A program made the translations under genes and the position numbers. Shown piece after piece: positions 55,787 through 64,000 of a stretch of DNA of 64,000 nt; positions within the stretch are counted from its first letter, which is position 1, and every line of letters begins with the position of its first letter. Source of the stretch: JAAYUD01 sp041907665 (GTDB taxonomy: Bacteria; Bacteroidota; Bacteroidia; Bacteroidales; Bacteroidaceae); contig JAYRGW010000003.1 of NCBI GenBank assembly GCA_041907665.1, positions 77,298 through 141,297 of the forward strand, given 5' to 3'. The notes beneath the pieces are model-generated. The model made no database searches and was not told the DNA's origin. It saw only the letters and a program-made list of their open reading frames with translations.

Positions 55787-56674
55787 CTATTTAACTTTTA
55801 TTCGGTCAAATCCTTCGCCATAGACTCCGATTACTGCACTTTGAGAAACAAAGGCCTTGGGGTCAATTTTTTTTATGAGGTGGAAGATAATATCGGATTC
55901 TCGTTTTTTTGCCAATACGAAGAGCATACCGACTTCTTTGTCCGAATAAAATCCTTTAGCATTGATTACTGTGACTCCTCTTCTAGGGAAAGTATTGATT
56001 TCTTTTCCTATTTCTATATATTTGTCGGATATGATAAAGAATTGAACAGAAGAGCGGGAGAGGTTTACTACTTGATCTATGACAAAAGCGCAGATATAAA
56101 GCGTCACATAGCCATATACAACCTTTTCCCAATCTTTTAGAACAAAATAACTAGAAGAAATAATGATAAGGTCACATATCAGAATAACTCGTCCTAATGT
56201 GATATCTCTGTATTTATTCACGATGGCGGCTATAATGTCTGTGCCGCCAGTACTACCGTTGTATGATAAGGCTAGTCCTACTCCCGTACCGCAGAAAGAA
56301 GCTCCAATGACACATGCCATAAAGGGTTGATTGTGTAAGAATGGAGTTGAACCAGTCAAGTGCTGAATATAGGCTACAAAAGTGGTAAGTGTCACGACTC
56401 CCCATATTGTTTTGATACAGAAATTGAATCCTAATATTTTTAAGGCTAGGGCAAGTAGAAACACATTGATTATGAAATAGGTGTATTGTACGGGAATGCC
56501 TGTTGCCCAAAAAACGATGGATGAAACGCCTGGTATGCCACCGGTCGTGATACTGTTTGGTAATAAGAAAACAGCCCATCCAATACTGTAGCAGAACATG
56601 CCGAAGGCAATCATCAGATAGTCTTTAAGCTCCTTTGCTAAGGTTTTTCTGGAAAGCGTTAATGATGTTTTCAT
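55787..56674 (-). CDS. YitT-family membrane protein
   Basis: The 295-residue protein has five or six membrane segments (about residues 15-200; FGMFCYSIGWAVFLLPNSIT, GTGVGLALSYNGSTGGTDII) and a C-terminal soluble DUF2179-type domain (about 215-290; RRGVTVINAKGFYSDKEVGM). These are the two parts of YitT proteins, of unknown transport or regulatory function. The start at 56674 is chosen because a full promoter lies upstream at 56739-56768; the longer open frame to 56806 begins upstream of that promoter and reads non-conserved sequence. Confidence 0.88.
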   Translation of the reverse strand: MKTSLTLSRKTLAKELKDYLMIAFGMFCYSIGWAVFLLPNSITTGGIPGVSSIVFWATGIPVQYTYFIINVFLLALALKILGFNFCIKTIWGVVTLTTFVAYIQHLTGSTPFLHNQPFMACVIGASFCGTGVGLALSYNGSTGGTDIIAAIVNKYRDITLGRVILICDLIIISSSYFVLKDWEKVVYGYVTLYICAFVIDQVVNLSRSSVQFFIISDKYIEIGKEINTFPRRGVTVINAKGFYSDKEVGMLFVLAKKRESDIIFHLIKKIDPKAFVSQSAVIGVYGEGFDRIKVK

Positions 56675-56738
56675 AAATAGAGCTCGGTTAGTTTTAATTT
56701 CTTTTTTTAGTCTGCATTTTTGATAAAATAACGACAAG

Positions 56739-56768
56739 CAAAGATACTGCAACTGGCGATTAATGCAA
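56739..56768 (-). promoter_or_regulatory. Promoter of the yitT-like gene
   Basis: On the minus strand TTG (56766-56768) and TATCTTTG (56739-56746) with 19 bp between. Confidence 0.65.
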
Positions 56769-56864
56769 AAAATAATATCCTTTTTTTGTGCGAAAAGAGT
56801 TCGCAAATTTTTATTATAATTTTCTATTTATCTAGTCCTTGTGATAGCCGAAAAAGGATGAAGC

Positions 56865-58550
56865 TTATTCCTCTTTATTGCATGGAATCCAGAACCAGAA
56901 TGTAGAACCTTTTCCCAACTCAGACTTTACGCCTATTTTGCCATGTGCTTGCTCTATGATACCTTTGCAGATAGCCAATCCCAATCCTGTGCCACTAACG
57001 AAGTTGTTTACTTTTTCAAAGCGTTCGAATATACGTTGCTGGTCTTTTAATGCAATGCCGATTCCTGTATCGGTTATCGAAACGTACAACCCTTTTTCTT
57101 GGTAGTTGTAGCTTATTCTAATATTACCTTTGTGCGTAAACTTATTTGCATTTACGAGCAGGGTAGATATTATTTCCGTGAGTCGTCTGGAGTCTAATGA
57201 GACGTTAAAATGTTTCTGACTTTCGCAGATGAGTTCTATTGTAGGGCGTATGACAACTCGCATAGAGTCCGTAATACTTTGTATCACATTATAGATGTCG
57301 AATGTTGTTGGAATGAAGTCGATATCTCCCGATTCTATTTTTGATAATGCGAGTACGTCGTCTACAATTTGTAGCAGCATTTTATTATTTTGATCGATAA
57401 TGAGTTTGAATTTGCTACGTTCATTTTCGCACATCTTATCGTTTATTAGGCTCGAAAAGCCTACCACTGCATTGAGTGGTGTGCGAATTTCGTGACTGAT
57501 ATTTGCTAAGAAGGCATTTTTCATCTTGTTTGCCGATTCTGCTTTATTACGTAGTTCTATCATTTCGTCCATTGCTTGGCGCCATGTGTTATTGTTACGA
57601 CACAGGCACATGTAGCTTGAAATTCGATGATAACTGTCAAACTCGTAAGCTGCAATATTTACAACGAGCCAATTATATTCGTTTTGTTTGGGTGCCTTGT
57701 ATCTGTATTCTGTCTCGAAGCTTTCTATCTTGTGCTCTCTCATCAGATTTATGAGTTCTTTTGCTTTAGCTAGATCTTCGGGATGGACTGAATCCCAATA
57801 AGTGTCAAAAGTTATAATGTTTTCAGTGAGTTCGCCACTATTGTCGAGATGGTATAGTGTATCGTTATTTACATTGTAGCGGACAAACATGATACCGTTT
57901 GATAGAGTGATAAATGAAATATTTCGTCTAAATTGTACTATTTTATTTTCTACTTCGTGCCATTTATTGTTATGGCGGCAGACGCTTATATAACTTGTTA
58001 CGCTACCATCCGCATCATGTTCAAAAGGAAATATGTCGTTATATTGCCACGAGTATTGATTAGCTCTTGGCAGTAAATATCGGTATTCACACGTGCAAGG
58101 ATTGTTATTGCGGCTGTCCATGAAGTCTATCAATTGGTGTGCTATCGATAGATCATCCGGATGTATGCATGCCCAATATTCTTTTATAGAAAAATCTTTG
58201 TGCGGTTCTGTAGCTGATGGATTCCAATGAGTGAACTTCCTAGATATTACATCATATTGTACGATATTGATATCATTTGCTGTCGTAACGAATTCAAATT
58301 TTCGTTGGAATGAATGTAATTCTTTTATGTTTTGCGAAATTCGTTTGTAAGAAAAGAAAAAGAGTGAAATCATAATAATGAAAACGAATGCTATTGCCAT
58401 GTTCAGGACAAGGAAAAACAGACTGTGTTCTCCTCTTAATTGTCCAGTGTGATGAAAATAAACATCTATCGCTAAAATAAAGATTATGATAGCGACATTG
58501 ATGATATATAATAGATGGAGCCCTGTCCTTTGTGAGCTACTTTTCATCAT
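56865..58550 (-). CDS. Membrane-bound PAS-type sensor histidine kinase
   Basis: The 561-residue protein has two membrane segments (about 12-30 and 40-67) with a short external loop, then two PAS-like domains (about 85-190 and 205-315; each with the WxS-HPEDL/HPDDL pattern, VHPEDLAKAKEL and IHPDDLSIAHQL). HisKA follows, with the phospho-acceptor His in ANISHEIRTPLNAVVGFSSL, then HATPase_c with N-box NANKFTHKG, DTGIGIALKDQQRIFERF and GTGLGLAICKG. All catalytic motifs are intact. There is no receiver or output domain and no response regulator gene in the window. It diverges from the double TPR kinase, each with its own promoter. Confidence 0.92.
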   Translation of the reverse strand: MMKSSSQRTGLHLLYIINVAIIIFILAIDVYFHHTGQLRGEHSLFFLVLNMAIAFVFIIMISLFFFSYKRISQNIKELHSFQRKFEFVTTANDINIVQYDVISRKFTHWNPSATEPHKDFSIKEYWACIHPDDLSIAHQLIDFMDSRNNNPCTCEYRYLLPRANQYSWQYNDIFPFEHDADGSVTSYISVCRHNNKWHEVENKIVQFRRNISFITLSNGIMFVRYNVNNDTLYHLDNSGELTENIITFDTYWDSVHPEDLAKAKELINLMREHKIESFETEYRYKAPKQNEYNWLVVNIAAYEFDSYHRISSYMCLCRNNNTWRQAMDEMIELRNKAESANKMKNAFLANISHEIRTPLNAVVGFSSLINDKMCENERSKFKLIIDQNNKMLLQIVDDVLALSKIESGDIDFIPTTFDIYNVIQSITDSMRVVIRPTIELICESQKHFNVSLDSRRLTEIISTLLVNANKFTHKGNIRISYNYQEKGLYVSITDTGIGIALKDQQRIFERFEKVNNFVSGTGLGLAICKGIIEQAHGKIGVKSELGKGSTFWFWIPCNKEE

Positions 58551-58583
58551 TAAAGATTATTTCTTTTTTCAATTTAGGTCGTT

Positions 58584-58616
58584 CAAATATAGGTATTTAT
58601 TTTTTTTGAGCCCAAA
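58584..58616 (-). promoter_or_regulatory. Promoter of the PAS-type histidine kinase gene
   Basis: On the minus strand TTTG (58613-58616) and TATATTTG (58584-58591), spacing 21 bp. Confidence 0.55.
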
Positions 58617-58951
58617 AAAATGCAAGACGTTTTTAACAGTTATATTGTTCTTTTGTTAAACAATATTTACGTAGTATCGAGCTTTTGTCGTTGATTATGT
58701 TTTATTTATCTCGTTATATATTTCTTGTTTTATCTTCTCTTAAAAGAGTATTAATATTTCATAAAACACTTTTTTGCTTTACTTTTGTTTGTGATAGATG
58801 CGTTATAAAGGTTTCCTATAAATATAAAAGTAGGTTTACCCATATAACTGATGGTTTCAATTATAACATTTATTTTAGGCTTTAGTTTTTATGCAACTTA
58901 AACTGTTCAATAAAAAGGTATTATATTTTCCTTTTATTTTATTATTTTTAA

Positions 58952-58959
58952 TATATTTG
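58952..58959 (+). promoter_or_regulatory. -7 element abutting the start codon of the double kinase
   Basis: TATATTTG ends 5 bp before the ATG at 58965. A transcript starting at the normal distance would begin at the start codon, that is, be leaderless. Confidence 0.45.
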
Positions 58960-58964
58960 CATGC

Positions 58965-61900
58965 ATGAAAAGATCTCTACTCTTATATCTGTTTATTGCT
59001 TTCTGCGCCATTAATACTTCCGCATTCGTTCATGGCGGTAATTATAAAATAGACGATAAACTCTACAACTATGTGACGTTGTGCCAGAAGAACCTGAAAA
59101 ATCAGGGTGTAGGTCTTTCTATGTTGGATACACTTTACATGAAGGCAAAGCGTGCAAAAGATCTTAATGTGGAATGTTTGGCGCTCTATTATAGAGTAAA
59201 CTACTATCATTTGCATCAAGAACCCGAAAAAGAACGGATGGAGTTCCGTCGTATTGCTCCTCTCATTTTACGTACTTCTCATATTGACTATTATTTTCGT
59301 GCCTGGAATGTTATCATTGCCGAAGATATAAATAATTTGAATTTTCAGGACGCCTTAAACGGACTGATTAAGTTTAAAGAAGAAGCTTCTCGGATGAAAA
59401 ATGAATATGGCATTGTACGGGGCTATATGATAACGGGAGATTTTTATTTGATACAGCATTTCTATCGCTTGGCATTGTCACAATACCGCAAAATTTTAGT
59501 TTTGAATTCGCCTAAGGATGACGCCAATCTTGTATCATTATATACCCGTATCGGTCAATGTTGCATGTGGCTACACCGGTGGGATGAAAGTGAAGAATAT
59601 TTGTTAAAAGCTATATCTTGTTCCGACGAGTTTGCTGCTGTTGTTCCTCGTATGTTGTTATTGTCATTGTATTGCCGCAAAGATGTAAAGGACAACGAAC
59701 ATGTAGAACAGGCATACCGCATGGTTCAAAAGGCTATATCGACTTATCCCCCTATTGCTAGTGATTATAATTTTTATGCTGAGTGTATGAGTGATTATCA
59801 TACGCTCTATCAACATTGCGATTCGACCTTCAGAAAGAAGTTTAGTGATATGCCCATTTGTGTTGATTCGTTGAACTATTATACCGACAAAGCAAAAAGA
59901 TATGAAGCAGAGAAAAATTATGAATTATCTTCGTTGTATTATCGTAAGTTCGGAGATTACGTGAATACTCTTCGAATGAATGACGAGCAGTTCCTACTCT
60001 CATCATTTGTTCCGCAAATGGAATACTGGAAGCTGGATCATGAGAAAGAAATGCAACGCCAGCAGCATGCTAAAATGAAACTTCAACAATCGCTAGATAA
60101 CGGTTTATTGCTTTCGTTATGTAATGAACGTGATCGTGCTGCCCTACAGGATAGATTGAAAGAGCAAAAAATATTGAGGAATAGGTTGGTTTTTCAAAAA
60201 ATGATGTGGGAGCAAGGTCGCAAAAAACTTGCCAATGCCCGCCTTAGGGCAGAACAGCTGGGTAGGTCTTCTGCCTTATTTAAAGAAAAAGAATATTGGC
60301 GTATATTATGTATCAATTTAGTCGTTCTGGCTTTAGTTGCGTTGTTTATTATTTATGTGCTCAATTACTATTTTACTAGAAAACGATTGCGTAGGGAAAA
60401 GGAAAAGGCCGAGAAATCGGAACATATTAAGAGCCTCTTCTTTCAAAATATGAATCATGAGATCCGCAATCCTCTTAACGCTATTATGGGCTTTAATGAA
60501 ATATTGAATAGCGAAATAGGCAGTAACTTGTCCAGAAAAGAAAAAGATGATTATATAGGGATGATAGAAACAAATAGCCAATTGTTGCTGAAATTGGTGA
60601 ACGATGTTTTGGATCTGTCCAATTTTGAGGGTGGCACTTATCAATTGACCCCTACCGATACCGATATTTATCATTTATGCCATACAGCACTCGAAAGTGT
60701 TAGAGGGCGACAAAATGAAGGCGTGGAGTTATTGTTGAAAAGGTCGCCAGAAGTTTCCGAGCCTTATATGCTGCATACCGATGCACAGCGTTTGCAGCAA
60801 GTGCTTACCAACTATCTGACCAATGCTTGTAAATATACGGAGCGGGGTAGTATAACGCTCTCTTATGAGCTTATGCCCGATAAAGTTCGCTTTGCTGTCA
60901 CAGATACAGGACCGGGGATAAAGCCCGAAGATGCGGAGAAAGTGTTTGAACGTTTTCAGATGCTTGATAAAACAAAACGAGGAACGGGATTGGGATTGCA
61001 TATTTGCCGCATTATTTCTAAATTGTTGCATGGCAAAGCTTACGTTGATACACAATACTCGGAAGGTGCACGTTTTGTTTTCGATCATCCTTTAAAAGCA
61101 CTCCTTAGTTTTTTAATCGTATGTTGCTGTTCGCTTTTGTCCGTCCATGCTCAAAGCAATCCGCTTCATATTAAAGATCATTTGTATCTGTATTATGAAA
61201 AGGTTGAGCGGCAGCTTAATACCCCTCAGGGTGGATTGATGACCGATACGTTGTTTGCCATGGCGAGAAGGAGTGGAGATATAGATGCACAGTGTCTAGC
61301 TCTAGTGAGTAAAACAAAACATTATCGCTATTCTTCTCGTGAAGATCTGTTATTGAAAAGTTTCAGACAATGCGAAAAGTTTTGTTTGTCTAAATCTCGC
61401 AACAAGTATCTGTTTAAGGCATGGGGATATGTTATTAACTATTATTTGTATCACAAAGATTTCAAAAAGGCTTTGTCGCAATTACAACTGTATCAAAATC
61501 TGATGCTCAAATTAAACGACTCTTATGGTATTTCTACCTATTTTTATGAGGTCGGCAACTATTATACAATGCAGCAACAAAATGCTACGGCCTTATCCTA
61601 TTATCTCAAAGCCTTACATACATGCAAAGAGGAGCGACGGAGCATATATACCTTGATCGGGAGAAGTTACTTCCTACTCAAAGATTATAAGAATAGTGTT
61701 TTATATACAAAGAAAGCATTAAGGTGCTGTAAGACAGATGTAGCACGTGTAAATCCTGTTATGATACTGACTCAATGTTATTGTATGTTGGGCCGAAAAT
61801 CAGAAGCTGTCGATATGCTACACGAATTGGAACGTTTGCAACGCGAGAACCCTACCCGGGTGAGTTTTGCAAACTTTTATTCTACGATCTATTGTTATTA

Positions 61901-63197
61901 TACTTTTGTCGAGCACGACAAAGAAAAAGCACTGGAGGCTTTGTTGGCATCCGGTAATAATAGCAATCCCGAAAATATAGGCGCTTTTTATTTTTCAAAG
62001 CATAAGTACGAAGTATCTAACAAATATTATAAAGACTATAAAAAATTGTCCGAAGAATGGCTAAATACGGATTGGGGAGACCTATTTGATGCTTATGTCA
62101 GTCGGTTCGATTTCGAAGAGTCTATAAAACAGCGTAACCGTTTGTTTATGGAAAATATTCGATTGCAAACGGAGGCTGCAGACAAGAAGAAGCAGTTGCT
62201 GATGCTCAAACATCAGAAAAATCGTTGGTTGCTGCATCGAGAGGATATCAATATTCGTCAGAAGAGGGGAGAGCTGAATTTGCAAAACATGTTGGTTGCT
62301 AAGCAGCAAGTGGATGTGGAGAAACAACAGATACTTGATTTTGGGCTAAAAACTCGTAGACAGCTATACGAACAACGTGTTTGGTGGTGCCTGGTATCGA
62401 TTGTCTTTACATCGCTCTTTCTTATGGCGTTGAGTGGGACGATTGTCTATCGTTTGCGTCGTAAACAAAAAAGATTGTCCAAAGAAACTTTTATTGCTGA
62501 GGCCACCGAACGTGCCAAAAATCATTTTTACCAACGGGTGAATGATAAAATTTATACGTCATTGCATGATATTGTAAGTCTTAATAGGAGGTTGAATAGT
62601 GAAGAAACGTCTGTGTGGTCGGATGTAAGAAAAGCCGAATTGATGAGGAAGCTTACTCGGCAGAGCAAATATCTTAATTCTGTCGTTAATAACGTATTGG
62701 ATATCTCGAAAATAGAAAGTGGCACTTGTGCATTGCAAATTTCTACGGTTGATGTTGATATGCTTTGCCATTTGGTCTTGAATAAAATAAAATCAGAAGT
62801 GCCTCCTATGGTCAGCTTGTCATTTCGCTCCTCTCGTGAGCTGAGCGGAGACCATTTGTCGCCTTTGCTATTGCAGACGGATGAATCACGTCTTATTTTT
62901 GTATTGGTCACTTATCTTTCCAATGCGTGCCGTCATACAATTGCCGGAAGTATCGTTTTAGCTTATGATGTATTGCCCGATAAAATACGTTTTTCTGTTA
63001 CAGACACGGGGAGGTCGCTCTCATCTGAAGAAAGAGCCATGATTTTTACTCGCTATTTATCCAATAATACAGCTGGAAATTTGGGACTGAGCCTTTATCT
63101 TGTAAGTCTTATTGCAGGGTTGTTGAGTGGACGTGCCTATGCTGATTCTACTACAGCTAGTGGGGCTTGTTTCGTATTGGAATTGCCACTCTCTTAG
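58965..63197 (+). CDS. Tandem fusion of two TPR sensor histidine kinases; second kinase module degenerate
   Basis: The 1410 residues contain two homologous modules. Module 1: signal peptide (1-20), helical TPR sensor region (about 25-440), membrane helix (446-468), HisKA with His498 in NMNHEIRNPLNAIMGF, and HATPase_c with N620 in YLTNACKYT, D647 in DTGPGI and GTGLGL, all intact. Module 2 starts with a second signal-like hydrophobic segment ending in HAQ (about 712-731), then TPR-like region, coiled-coil, membrane helix (about 1140-1163) and a kinase-like part. In module 2 the His is replaced by Asp1194 (RVNDKIYTSLHDIVSL), DTGPGI has become DTGRSL (1347 on) and GTGLGL has become GNLGLSL; Asn1320 is kept. 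So module 2 is a pseudokinase. Single continuous frame, no internal start codon near the junction. No receiver or DNA-binding domain. Confidence 0.9.
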   Translation: MKRSLLLYLFIAFCAINTSAFVHGGNYKIDDKLYNYVTLCQKNLKNQGVGLSMLDTLYMKAKRAKDLNVECLALYYRVNYYHLHQEPEKERMEFRRIAPLILRTSHIDYYFRAWNVIIAEDINNLNFQDALNGLIKFKEEASRMKNEYGIVRGYMITGDFYLIQHFYRLALSQYRKILVLNSPKDDANLVSLYTRIGQCCMWLHRWDESEEYLLKAISCSDEFAAVVPRMLLLSLYCRKDVKDNEHVEQAYRMVQKAISTYPPIASDYNFYAECMSDYHTLYQHCDSTFRKKFSDMPICVDSLNYYTDKAKRYEAEKNYELSSLYYRKFGDYVNTLRMNDEQFLLSSFVPQMEYWKLDHEKEMQRQQHAKMKLQQSLDNGLLLSLCNERDRAALQDRLKEQKILRNRLVFQKMMWEQGRKKLANARLRAEQLGRSSALFKEKEYWRILCINLVVLALVALFIIYVLNYYFTRKRLRREKEKAEKSEHIKSLFFQNMNHEIRNPLNAIMGFNEILNSEIGSNLSRKEKDDYIGMIETNSQLLLKLVNDVLDLSNFEGGTYQLTPTDTDIYHLCHTALESVRGRQNEGVELLLKRSPEVSEPYMLHTDAQRLQQVLTNYLTNACKYTERGSITLSYELMPDKVRFAVTDTGPGIKPEDAEKVFERFQMLDKTKRGTGLGLHICRIISKLLHGKAYVDTQYSEGARFVFDHPLKALLSFLIVCCCSLLSVHAQSNPLHIKDHLYLYYEKVERQLNTPQGGLMTDTLFAMARRSGDIDAQCLALVSKTKHYRYSSREDLLLKSFRQCEKFCLSKSRNKYLFKAWGYVINYYLYHKDFKKALSQLQLYQNLMLKLNDSYGISTYFYEVGNYYTMQQQNATALSYYLKALHTCKEERRSIYTLIGRSYFLLKDYKNSVLYTKKALRCCKTDVARVNPVMILTQCYCMLGRKSEAVDMLHELERLQRENPTRVSFANFYSTIYCYYTFVEHDKEKALEALLASGNNSNPENIGAFYFSKHKYEVSNKYYKDYKKLSEEWLNTDWGDLFDAYVSRFDFEESIKQRNRLFMENIRLQTEAADKKKQLLMLKHQKNRWLLHREDINIRQKRGELNLQNMLVAKQQVDVEKQQILDFGLKTRRQLYEQRVWWCLVSIVFTSLFLMALSGTIVYRLRRKQKRLSKETFIAEATERAKNHFYQRVNDKIYTSLHDIVSLNRRLNSEETSVWSDVRKAELMRKLTRQSKYLNSVVNNVLDISKIESGTCALQISTVDVDMLCHLVLNKIKSEVPPMVSLSFRSSRELSGDHLSPLLLQTDESRLIFVLVTYLSNACRHTIAGSIVLAYDVLPDKIRFSVTDTGRSLSSEERAMIFTRYLSNNTAGNLGLSLYLVSLIAGLLSGRAYADSTTASGACFVLELPLS

Positions 63198-63251
63198 CTA
63201 TTGCTTTTCAATTGTCTTATAAGAGTTAAAAAACACTTCTAATAATGGTCC

Positions 63252-64000
63252 AAAAAACAGACGTATGTCACCGCAACAACTAACGGATGTTACTGCGGTA
63301 ACTAACAGAAGTTATCCTAACAACTAACGTTAGTTTCGTCGACAACATCCGTTAGTTACCGCTGCGACATACGGTTGATTTTTTGCAAGGCAAAACAAGT
63401 GTACAGCCGCCGTTGTCGTATGTTAGTTTTTTCGGTGAGGTCCTTAAGTTTTCGGAAAAACTAACATACGACAACATTTTTAGGAGCATATGACGTTTTG
63501 GAAGGACAAAGACAATACAGATTTATTGAAGTCGCCGGCTCTTACTGATACTTAAAAAGACCCCGTGTAGATATGTAAAACCTCGTTTTCTCTATTCTAG
63601 TTACGAGAACATTACTGTCACCGTTACTGACTGTATATCAACATCATACGTGCATACGACGCCAAAATGGGACACGAAAAGCATATCTTCTCACTGAGAA
63701 TCAATGCGTTATAATTTCTCTCAAATGGGCCCTGATAATGGGCGATACAAGGGGGTGATGAAAGTTGGCGTGCGAGAATTCTTTTTCCGACCTCGTTTTC
63801 AGAAGTGAACATGGAGAGCAAAACCGATACTATTTTAACCATATCGAAGTGACACTTTCAAATGCGCGGAATCGACACTTAGTTTCCGAAAAATGATAAC
63901 GACGAACATAAAAATTCATAAGGACGAAACTAAAAGTTTGTAACTAGAAACATTTAGTTTCGTCCTTATGAATTTCTCGCTGTTTATCAACGAATTACAT
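63252..64000 (-). repeat. Long palindrome-rich repeat, copy D (reverse orientation, cut by the window end)
   Basis: Reverse copy containing the nested-hairpin module (63252-63386), the 64-bp inverted repeat (63412-63475), an open 72-codon frame (minus 63624-63842) and the long palindrome at 63912-63975 with perfect 23-bp arms. Arm position 19 is a C-G pair here, where copy C has A-T. The remaining about 500 bp lie outside the window. The left flank AATGGTC is shared with copy B, so the true end may be a few bases further out. It begins about 55 bp after the double kinase gene. Confidence 0.88.

Larger units (their letters stand above)
58551..58964. other. AT-rich divergent intergenic region between two histidine kinase genes
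   Basis: 414 bp without a supportable gene. It holds the minus-strand promoter of the PAS kinase (58584-58616) and, at its right edge, the -7 element of the double kinase. A 66-codon plus-strand frame at 58685 looks like chance: its composition follows the AT-rich background. Confidence 0.6.

Noticed and set aside
56675..56806. Upstream extension of the YitT protein
   Set aside because: A complete promoter at 56739-56768 lies inside it, so those codons would not be transcribed in full.
58685..58885. 66-codon frame between the two kinase genes
   Set aside because: Composition follows the AT-rich background, there is no promoter or family likeness, and it lies in a divergent regulatory gap.

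Overview
The window looks like a chromosomal segment of a low-GC member of the Bacteroidales (Bacteroidota), probably Bacteroides or a close relative. The evidence is the promoter style (TAnnTTTG at about -7, often with a TTG/TTTG about 19-20 bp upstream), the gene families (OmpP1/FadL-type barrel, DUF3256, DUF3810, secreted GHL10-like protein, TPR sensor kinases without a fused receiver) and the protein sequences themselves. Most of it is ordinary housekeeping DNA. Genus and species cannot be fixed without a database search.

Layout. 1-7 kb: end of uvrB, a small RNA candidate, long repeat copy A, then a FadL-like barrel and a low-complexity secreted protein on the minus strand. 7-13 kb: dnaB diverging from ispE, a small periplasmic protein, truA with a DMT transporter, and a DUF3256 gene broken by one in-frame stop. 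13-26.5 kb: a GH20 hexosaminidase, then an operon of an amidophosphoribosyltransferase-like protein, carA, carB and an orphan ABC ATPase, followed by a ModF-like double ATPase, an Nramp metal transporter and a tiny Cys/Lys-rich exported protein. 26.7-28 kb: repeat copy B. 28-41 kb: an LTA-synthase-like sulfatase cluster, a GHL10-like protein, MetY, MazG with DUF3810, a large secreted protein of unknown function, and the amt/P-II pair behind a structured leader. 41.8-46 kb: valS, a second small RNA candidate and repeat copy C. 46-54.4 kb: two tRNA-Val genes, purB, an RsuA/RluB-type pseudouridine synthase with a long Asn/Gly/Arg tail, asnS, and the rplM-rpsI and rpsB-tsf ribosomal genes. 54.5-64 kb: an iron-type alcohol dehydrogenase, a YitT protein, a PAS-type histidine kinase, a very unusual 1410-residue double TPR histidine kinase, and repeat copy D running off the window.

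The most unusual features are two. First, there is a family of long (about 1.23 kb) palindrome-rich repeats with no convincing protein. Four copies lie in alternating orientation, and all three whose flanks are fully visible sit between convergent genes. A degraded relative lies at about 10.4 kb. One 64-bp palindrome in the repeat shows a paired base change (A-T in copy C, C-G in copy D), which suggests that the folded form, as RNA or cruciform, matters. Second, the 1410-residue protein is a head-to-tail fusion of two full TPR sensor kinases. The first module has intact catalytic motifs; the second has lost the phosphorylatable His and the glycines of the ATP site.

All calls were made by reading the sequence without database searches. 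Identities between repeat copies were judged by eye.
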